Positions 14,827-19,914 of a stretch of 19,914 nt of DNA are shown here, piece by piece. Under the pieces are notes generated by a model. The model worked only from the letters and a program-made list of their open reading frames with translations. It made no database searches and was not told the origin of the DNA. The stretch lies in contig CAYUWG010000068.1 in NCBI GenBank assembly GCA_964448285.1, forward strand, positions 1 through 19,914. Reading direction: 5' to 3'. Positions within the stretch are counted from its first letter, which is position 1. Each line of letters starts with the position of its first letter. A program made the position numbers and the translations under genes. Source of the stretch: CAYUWG01 sp964448285. Lineage in GTDB: Bacteria; Bacteroidota; Ignavibacteria; SZUA-365.

Positions 14827-15363
14827 TTAGCTTTCGGTGTTTCGGATCTTCTCTTTCATTTCAACCGGCAACATTTCCCGAAGCTCCGGATGTGCTTCGA
14901 TCAAACGCGCAATGTCTGTGAGGTCTTTCAGTTGTTTGCTCTGGCGGCGTGCTTTGTCGTTGTATGCTTTGATCTTTCCGCGAAACGTATCTTCGAGTGA
15001 GGCAACACGCATGAGAATTCCATGAACGTCGGCTGCAACCGAGCGCGCAGGAAAGTCACGGTAGAATTCCTCCGTACTGAGTTGAATGCTGACTTTCGAT
15101 CGCTCTTTGAAATTTACAAACACATCATACCGCTCGGACGTAAAGCCTACATCGGTGAGAAGCGCGATGGTTCGATCAACGTCACTGGATGAGACCACGA
15201 AATCCACGTCCAGAGTAACCATCGGTTCCGCTGCCCAATGGTTCACTGCCAGTCCGCCGATGACACACCACGCAACATCCGCTCGTTCTAAGCAATCGAC
15301 GAACTTCATCACGTCGTTCGTGCCTCCGGATGTTTGCCAATCGTAGAATTGTTTTGCTGTCAT
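14827..15363 (-). CDS. Nucleotidyltransferase of the AbiEii/MNT-like type
   Basis: 178 residues. The nucleotidyltransferase core is visible: CVIGGLAVNHW (Gly36-Gly37) and, 14 residues on, TLDVDFVV with Asp52 and Asp54, the paired Asp motif. Next come a helical section, VHGILMRVASLEDTFRGKIKA and a basic tail (KARRQSKQLKDLTDIARLIE) often seen in AbiEii-like or DUF6036-like proteins. Relatives act as toxins, antitoxins or unknown transferases; the exact role is not decidable here. No partner gene (HEPN or AbiEi) is adjacent: upstream is glyS (31-base gap) and downstream the MFS gene. The ATG at 15363 has no clear ribosome binding site; a GTG-ATG pair 16-19 codons later follows a GGAGG but lies in a conserved-looking stretch, so the longer start is kept with some doubt. 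Confidence 0.78.
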   Translation of the reverse strand: MTAKQFYDWQTSGGTNDVMKFVDCLERADVAWCVIGGLAVNHWAAEPMVTLDVDFVVSSSDVDRTIALLTDVGFTSERYDVFVNFKERSKVSIQLSTEEFYRDFPARSVAADVHGILMRVASLEDTFRGKIKAYNDKARRQSKQLKDLTDIARLIEAHPELREMLPVEMKEKIRNTES

Positions 15364-15394
15364 AGCGTGAAGTGATGAAACGGATGAGTTGCTT

Positions 15395-16873
15395 TTATAT
15401 CCTCAGCTTCTCGTGCAGATACCGCCCTGCCTGGTCCATCGCGATACGCTCCTGCTGCATGGTGTCGCGGTCGCGTACTGTGACGGTCTGGTCTTCGAGT
15501 GTTTGTGAATCGACGGTGAAGCCGAACGGCGTACCGACTTCATCCTGTCTGCGATAGCGCCTTCCGACCGAGCCGCTGTCGTCGTAGAAGACGTTGAATT
15601 CCTTCTGCAAATCCTTGGACATCTTTCGTCCGATCTCGTCCATACCGTCGCGATTGACGAGCGGGAGAACCGCCGCTTTGTATGGTGCGAGTTTCGGATG
15701 GAAGCGCAGCACGATGCGCGTTTCCTTTTCGAGTTGCTCTTCTTCGTACGCGTTGCAGAGGAACGCCATCAACGATCGGCTCGCGCCTGCGGACGTTTCG
15801 ATCACGTATGGGATGTACTTCTCCTTCATCTCATCGTCGAAGTATTCGAGACTCTTGCCGGAGAACTCCGTGTGGCGGCTGAGGTCGTAGTCCGTGCGGT
15901 TGTGAATGCCTTCGATCTCGCCCCACCCGAACGGGAACTCGAACTCGACGTCCACCGCTGCCTTTGCATAGTGCGCGAGCTTCTCCGGTGCGTGCGGATG
16001 AAAACGGAGCTTGTCGGCTTTCATTCCGAGATCGATGAACCACTGCAAGCGTGCCGCTCTCCACTCTTCATACCAGTCCATATCCGTTCCCGGCTTGACG
16101 AAAAACTGCATCTCCATCTGTTCGAACTCCCGCGTGCGGAAGAGGAAATTCTTCGTGTTGATCTCGTTGCGAAACGCCTTGCCGATTTGCGCGATGCCGA
16201 AGGGCACCTTCTGCCTCGTTGCCTGCGCGACGTTTGAGAAGTTCACGAAGATGCCCTGCGCAGTTTCAGGGCGCAGATAGACGACGTTGCTGCTGTCTTC
16301 GACAGGCCCGACGAAAGTCTTGAACATGAGATTGAATTTGCGCGGGACGGTGAACGTGCCGGTGCGCCCGCATGTCGGACAGCCGAGGAGTTCTTTCGCA
16401 TTCAATATTTCGAATACGTCTGCATCATCGACGAGTGCGTTGCCCGCGGCTTCGATTTGCGCCTCCCGCGATTGCTTGCCGAATGGCTCACGCTCAACGT
16501 CTGAGAGTGTCTCGATGTAACCTTCGACAATCTTCTTCTGACGTTTTTCATTGTACGACTCATAGAGCACGTCCAATCGGTATCTGCTCTTGCACTCCTT
16601 GCAGTCCACCATCGGGTCGGTGAAGTTCTCTACGTGACCGGATGCTTCCCACACGCGCGGGTGCATGAGGATCGACGCATCGAGGCCTTCCACGTCGTCG
16701 CGGGAGATCATCGAGCGCCACCACGCTTCCTTCACGTTGCGAAGAAGCTCGACGCCAAGCGGGCCGTAATCCCAGCAGCCGTTCAAGCCGCCGTAGATTT
16801 CAGAAGATTGAAAGATGAATCCGCGACGCTTCGCGAGTGAGACGATTTTTTCGAGTGTGTTTTGCTGGGCCAT
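15395..16873 (-). CDS. glyS: Glycine-tRNA ligase, homodimeric type
   Basis: 492 residues, a class II aminoacyl-tRNA synthetase that attaches glycine to tRNA-Gly. N-terminus: KIVSLAKRRGFIFQSSEIYG followed by NGCWDYGPLG (motif 1 region). A zinc-binding pair, CKEC at 91-94 and CPTC at 165-168; motif 2, GKAFRNEI with FRTREFEQMEMQFF (about 231-257); motif 3, GASRSLMAFL; then the anticodon-binding domain with PLVNRDGM and GRRYRRQDEVGTPFGFTVD. This is the eukaryotic/archaeal-like single-chain form, also present in many Bacteroidota, not the alpha2beta2 bacterial form. The ATG at 16873 is where family homology begins; the frame is open further up, but that part is not protein-like. A candidate promoter is at 16944-16975. 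It heads a four-gene minus-strand run. Confidence 0.97.
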   Translation of the reverse strand: MAQQNTLEKIVSLAKRRGFIFQSSEIYGGLNGCWDYGPLGVELLRNVKEAWWRSMISRDDVEGLDASILMHPRVWEASGHVENFTDPMVDCKECKSRYRLDVLYESYNEKRQKKIVEGYIETLSDVEREPFGKQSREAQIEAAGNALVDDADVFEILNAKELLGCPTCGRTGTFTVPRKFNLMFKTFVGPVEDSSNVVYLRPETAQGIFVNFSNVAQATRQKVPFGIAQIGKAFRNEINTKNFLFRTREFEQMEMQFFVKPGTDMDWYEEWRAARLQWFIDLGMKADKLRFHPHAPEKLAHYAKAAVDVEFEFPFGWGEIEGIHNRTDYDLSRHTEFSGKSLEYFDDEMKEKYIPYVIETSAGASRSLMAFLCNAYEEEQLEKETRIVLRFHPKLAPYKAAVLPLVNRDGMDEIGRKMSKDLQKEFNVFYDDSGSVGRRYRRQDEVGTPFGFTVDSQTLEDQTVTVRDRDTMQQERIAMDQAGRYLHEKLRI

Positions 16874-16943
16874 ACGGGTTTGATGTTGCAGGCTGTGGCG
16901 CTTTGACGCAAAGGACATTCCGTTTGCATGGCGCCTGAACGGA

Positions 16944-16975
16944 CAAAGATGCGAACAGCCGTCGAAGGGCGCAAA
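16944..16975 (-). promoter_or_regulatory. Candidate promoter for glyS
   Basis: On the minus strand: TTTG (16975-16972), 20 bases, then CATCTTTG (16951-16944), which matches the A-nn-TTTG part of the Bacteroides-type element. It would give a leader of about 65 bases before the ATG. It shares the N20 spacing with the other candidates here. Confidence 0.3.
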
Positions 16976-17054
16976 GAAGCTCTTCCCCTGCTCTCGCGCG
17001 AATTGACGCATTCGTAGTGGACGCTGCTCGTTGGCGAACCGATCATACTTCGAT

Positions 17055-17091
17055 AAAAACGGAAACAAGGACATCGATCGTGTCCTTGTTT
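17055..17091 (-). terminator. Rho-independent terminator of tRNA-Leu
   Basis: A perfect 11-bp stem, AAACAAGGACA/TGTCCTTGTTT (minus-strand order 17091-17081 and 17073-17063), with a 7-base loop, then CC, G and TTTTT at 17059-17055. It begins three bases after the mature tRNA end and separates the tRNA from glyS. Confidence 0.93.
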
Positions 17092-17093
17092 TG

Positions 17094-17179
17094 TACTCGA
17101 GGCCGGGGTCGAACCGGCACGGGTTTTAAAGCCCACTGGATTTTGAGTCCAGCGCGTCTGCCAATTCCGCCACTCGAGC
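17094..17179 (-). tRNA. tRNA-Leu (anticodon CAA)
   Basis: An 86-base type II tRNA. The acceptor stem GCTCGAG pairs with CTCGAGT (one G-U pair), and the discriminator is A at 17094. The D arm has GGCGGAATTGGCAGACGC. The anticodon stem CTGGA/TCCAG encloses CTCAAAA with anticodon CAA. A long variable arm (GTGGGCTTTAAAACCCGT, self-complementary) precedes the T arm with GGTTCGACCCC. CCA is not encoded. Confidence 0.97.
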
Positions 17180-17240
17180 GAATGGGCGTACAATTTGGGA
17201 ATTCATGCCTTGAATCGCAACCACGTTTCCGCCGGAGGAT

Positions 17241-18593
17241 TCATTTGATGAGTGCGCTCAATGCCGCGGCAAGCGTCTCAATCTCGATGATCCGAATGTC
17301 GCCGTTTCGTTTCTCCTTCAGGTTGCCTTTGGGGAGTACGATGGCCTGGAAGCCGAGCTTCTCCGCTTCCGTGATGCGCTTCTCCGGATTGCTCACCGTG
17401 CGCACCTCGCCACCCAATCCGATTTCGCCGACGACCGCCGTGAACGGATGAATCGCTGCATCGCGCGCACTCGAAACGATCGCGGTCGCAACGGCAAGAT
17501 CGACTGCGGGTTCATCGACGCGAATGCCTCCTGCGACATTCGCAAAAACGTCGTACTGTCCTGTTCGAAGCCCGTACCGTTTTTCGAGAACGGCAAGGAG
17601 CATCGAGAGGCGCTTTCCATCGAGACCTGTAACGCTGCGCTGCGGCATGCCGAAATTGCTCGGTGTCACGAGAGCCTGCACTTCGACCAGAACTGCGCGC
17701 GTTCCTTCGAGGCTTGCGCATACGCACGAGCCGGAGCCGCCGCGGGAACGCTCGGAGAGGAAGACTTCGCTGGGATTCTCAACTTCACGCAAGCCGCCTT
17801 CACGCATTTCGAAGATGCCGATCTCGTTCGTCGAGCCGAAGCGGTTTTTCATGCCGCGTACGATGCGGTACGCGTGATGATGATCACCTTCGAACTGGAG
17901 AACCGTATCGACCATGTGTTCGAGCACGCGCGGCCCCGCGATGACACCGTCCTTCGTGACGTGACCGATGAGGAAGACGGGAATGTTGGACGACTTCGCG
18001 GCGTGCAAGAGCAGTGCGGCGCTTTCCCGCACCTGGGAAATCGTGCCTGGCGCGTTTTCCAACTCAGGCCGATACATCGTTTGGATGGAGTCGATCACCA
18101 CGAGCCGCGGTTGGATTTGCTGGATCGCGTTCAGCACGGCGTCGAGGTTCGTTTCCGCAAGAACGAAGAATTGATCGGACAGCGCATGGAGCCGTTCCGC
18201 CCTGAGGCGAATTTGCCTGAGCGATTCCTCACCGCTGACGTAGAGCACGGGATGGTCGTTCTTCGAAGCGCAAACCTGCATCATCAGCGTTGACTTGCCG
18301 ATGCCGGGATCGCCGCCGAGCAACGTCACCGAACCGGGAACGATGCCGCCGCCTAACACACGGTCCAACTCACGAATCCCAGTCATGAGTCGCACGTCGC
18401 TTTCCGCTTCGACGTTCGTGATCGGAACGACTTTCGCGGTTTCCGCCCGGCGCGCTCCACGACCCTTCGACTCCTGCGCGATCATCTCTTCGACGAGCGT
18501 ATTCCATTCCCCGCACGATTCGCAACGACCCGACCAGCGCGGTGTGCTTGCACCGCAGGCCTGACAAACGTATTGGGTGCGTTGCTTCGCCAC
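17241..18593 (-). CDS. radA: DNA repair protein RadA (Sms)
   Basis: 450 residues, full length. An N-terminal C4 zinc finger (Cys10, 13, 24, 27: CQACGASTPRWSGRCESCG), then a RecA-like ATPase core with Walker A GGDPGIGKST (93-102, Lys100), Walker B LVVIDSIQ (about 164-171) and the RadA-specific KNRFG (249-253), then a C-terminal Lon-like domain (GGIRVDEPAVDLAVATAIVS, GEIGLGGEVRTVSNPEKRI) that lacks protease function in this family. RadA is a DnaB-like helicase that drives branch migration in recombination repair. The start is GTG at 18593, placed directly after the TAA of the lipoprotein gene (no gap), which implies translational coupling; the ribosome binding site is weak (AAGAG). Confidence 0.97.
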   Translation of the reverse strand: MAKQRTQYVCQACGASTPRWSGRCESCGEWNTLVEEMIAQESKGRGARRAETAKVVPITNVEAESDVRLMTGIRELDRVLGGGIVPGSVTLLGGDPGIGKSTLMMQVCASKNDHPVLYVSGEESLRQIRLRAERLHALSDQFFVLAETNLDAVLNAIQQIQPRLVVIDSIQTMYRPELENAPGTISQVRESAALLLHAAKSSNIPVFLIGHVTKDGVIAGPRVLEHMVDTVLQFEGDHHHAYRIVRGMKNRFGSTNEIGIFEMREGGLREVENPSEVFLSERSRGGSGSCVCASLEGTRAVLVEVQALVTPSNFGMPQRSVTGLDGKRLSMLLAVLEKRYGLRTGQYDVFANVAGGIRVDEPAVDLAVATAIVSSARDAAIHPFTAVVGEIGLGGEVRTVSNPEKRITEAEKLGFQAIVLPKGNLKEKRNGDIRIIEIETLAAALSALIK

Positions 18594-19220
18594 TTACCGG
18601 CTCTTCATGATCGTCGCTTCGAGCGGCACTTCCTTGATGCGGAACGAACCGGCAAAGACCGTCTTGAACGGCCGCGATGTTTCGTCGAAAGACTTCGTGA
18701 CACCCGATACTTCCACGGAGACGGAGCCGATGAGATGGCCGTCTTTGAGGCTTTCGACCTTAATGGAACCGCTGAACGACTGCCCGTCCATCCGGAGGGA
18801 TTTATCCCCGAGACGGAAACGGAAGAAGCGCACATTGCGCGCGGTACCGACATCGTACTTCCCCGGCATTTCGAGCGATGGCATTTCCACGGCCATCCAT
18901 GTTTCGTAGCCCACCTTCTCGCCGTTCTCCTCAACGTTTTCAAACTGGCTGATAACGAGGACCTGGCTGTTGCCTTGCTTCAGTTGAATGACGCGAATCG
19001 CTTGCAGCGGGTCTTCGATGTTCGTCTCTTTGTCGATGGCTGCGTCGCGCACGAAGTAGCGTTCGTCGAAACGGAACACGCGCGTATCGACTTCGGGCGG
19101 CTTCGTCGGCGTGACAACAGGCTCCGGTTTCACTTCCTTGATTTCCTCTTTTGTGGATGAACACGAGATGAACATTATCGCAATCGCAAGCGCGATCAGT
19201 CGAGATGTGATAACAGGCAT
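18594..19220 (-). CDS. Lipoprotein of unknown function
   Basis: 208 residues. Lipoprotein signal: MPVITSRLIALAIAIMFISC with the likely lipidated Cys20, followed by SSTKEE and a Lys/Glu/Pro-rich linker (EVKPEPVVTPTKPPEVDTR). The remaining 160 residues are a beta-rich domain (VFRFDERYFV, VLVISQFENVEENGE, SFSGSIKVESLKDGHLIGSV) that I do not recognise; the later strands resemble a single calycin- or Ig-like sandwich. GGAG lies about 6 bases before the ATG. It stands between the MeaB gene (74-base gap) and radA (zero gap), so the unit is co-transcribed but the pairing looks functionally accidental. Confidence 0.85.
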   Translation of the reverse strand: MPVITSRLIALAIAIMFISCSSTKEEIKEVKPEPVVTPTKPPEVDTRVFRFDERYFVRDAAIDKETNIEDPLQAIRVIQLKQGNSQVLVISQFENVEENGEKVGYETWMAVEMPSLEMPGKYDVGTARNVRFFRFRLGDKSLRMDGQSFSGSIKVESLKDGHLIGSVSVEVSGVTKSFDETSRPFKTVFAGSFRIKEVPLEATIMKSR

Positions 19221-19294
19221 AATGGCTCCAATGATAGTTCTGTTAACTCAGGAATATGGCGTTCATGCGAAGGGCTTTTCGTCAAGAGCCGAAT

Positions 19295-19914
19295 TCAACC
19301 CGATGGCGGCTGGTGCATGTCTCCATGTCGTTCGTAAAATTCACGCAGGAGGATATCTGCCGCCTCGGTGGCCGGCATCTGTCCATCGCGAACGCGCTGT
19401 TCAAGCGTGGGGAGAAGTTCTCTGATCCGTTCGTCGGAATGAAAGCGTTGCTCCATTCCCTGGTTGACTGTCTCGTACATCCAGTTCACCGCTTGTGCCG
19501 TTCTATTGCTCTCGAAATAGCCGCTCGCACTCGCCGCGTCGTGAAACGCCGACACGGTTTGCCAGAGCGCGGACAGTCCTTCACCGTTCAGCGCCGAGCA
19601 CGTGAGCACCGGCGGCATCCACTGCGGGACCGTGTGTTGCAGAAGATTGACCGCGCTTGCGATCTCGGCTTTCGCCTTCTCTGCCGCAGTGAAATTCTCG
19701 CCGTCGGCTTTGTTGATGGAAACGATATCCGCAAGCTCCATGATTCCGCGCTTCAAACCCTGCAACTGATCGCCCGCACCGGCTATCAGCAGCAGTACGA
19801 ACACATCCACCATCGCATGCACCATCGTCTCGGACTGTCCGACTCCGACCGTCTCGATGAACACGATATCGTAACCGGCAGCTTCACAAGCGAGCATCGC
19901 CTCGCGTGTCTTTC
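19295..19914 (-). CDS. MeaB/ArgK-type GTPase, 5' part outside window
   Basis: The last 206 residues of a G3E-type GTPase of the MeaB/ArgK family; the frame continues past the right edge (KTREAMLACEAAGYD precedes the first Met). Visible: DIVFIETVGVGQSE (the switch/G3 region), NKAD (G4), SALNGEGLSALW, then the C-terminal dimerization helices ending YERHGDMHQPPSG. The Walker A segment is upstream of the window. MeaB proteins protect and reload B12-dependent methylmalonyl-CoA mutase, so the mutase genes may lie just beyond the right edge. The name argK is historical and misleading. Confidence 0.92.
   Translation of the reverse strand, partial: KTREAMLACEAAGYDIVFIETVGVGQSETMVHAMVDVFVLLLIAGAGDQLQGLKRGIMELADIVSINKADGENFTAAEKAKAEIASAVNLLQHTVPQWMPPVLTCSALNGEGLSALWQTVSAFHDAASASGYFESNRTAQAVNWMYETVNQGMEQRFHSDERIRELLPTLEQRVRDGQMPATEAADILLREFYERHGDMHQPPSG

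Noticed and set aside
16874..17074. 67-codon upstream extension of glyS
   Set aside because: Family homology starts at MAQQNTLEKIV; the extension is Cys/Arg/Phe-rich, unlike a synthetase N-terminus, and overlaps the promoter region.
17448..18293. 281-residue plus-strand frame
   Set aside because: Shadow of radA on the opposite strand; rich in Arg, His and Glu with no recognisable domain.

Overview
The window suggests a moderately GC-rich member of the Bacteroidota/Chlorobiota side of the tree, most like an Ignavibacteria or Kapabacteria-type lineage. The markers are a protein with a type IX secretion (T9SS) C-terminal sorting domain, a TonB receptor with an N-terminal carboxypeptidase-regulatory-like domain, the DUF4159/DUF4175 pair, a eukaryote/archaea-type homodimeric glycyl-tRNA synthetase, and promoter-like sites of the form TTG-N20-TAnnTT. 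GTG and TTG starts are common. The taxonomic placement is inference from gene content.

Layout, left to right. (1) 1-143, minus: the 5' end of a lipoprotein gene cut by the window edge. (2) 267-4394, minus: a two-gene unit, DUF4159 then a 1140-residue DUF4175-type membrane/coiled-coil protein. (3) 4623-5192, plus: a MerR-type regulator, tRNA-Pro(GGG) and a strong terminator, followed by a gene-free stretch with short GC-rich inverted repeats. (4) 5417-7184, minus: a two-gene two-component system (a sensor kinase with its own receiver domain, then a NarL/LuxR response regulator). (5) 7370-11183, plus, divergent from it: a T9SS-sorted secreted protein, dUTPase, a His-rich-loop membrane transporter and a guanine-deaminase-like amidohydrolase. 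(6) 11180-16873, minus, transcribed in the order glyS, orphan nucleotidyltransferase, MFS transporter, TonB receptor, all tightly spaced. (7) 17055-17179, minus: tRNA-Leu(CAA) with a textbook terminator. (8) 17241-19914, minus: a MeaB/ArgK GTPase (cut by the right edge), a lipoprotein and radA.

How the genes fit together. Most of the window is housekeeping or envelope biology. dUTPase and the guanine deaminase are nucleotide-pool enzymes. glyS and two tRNAs belong to translation, and RadA to recombination repair. The TonB receptor next to an MFS transporter suggests uptake or handling of a scarce ligand such as a metal chelate or heme. The two-component system faces the T9SS protein gene across 185 bp that hold a 15-bp palindrome overlapping a promoter-like site and flanked by two copies of a 10-bp repeat, a good candidate for local regulation.

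I did not find a convincing new multi-gene system such as a defence island, CRISPR array or mobile element. The observations most worth a second look are the MFS gene, whose reading frame needs a non-canonical start (AUC after a good ribosome binding site) to include its first membrane helix; the control region at 7298-7352; the recurrent TTG-N20-TAnnTT promoter geometry; and the orphan AbiEii/MNT-like nucleotidyltransferase.
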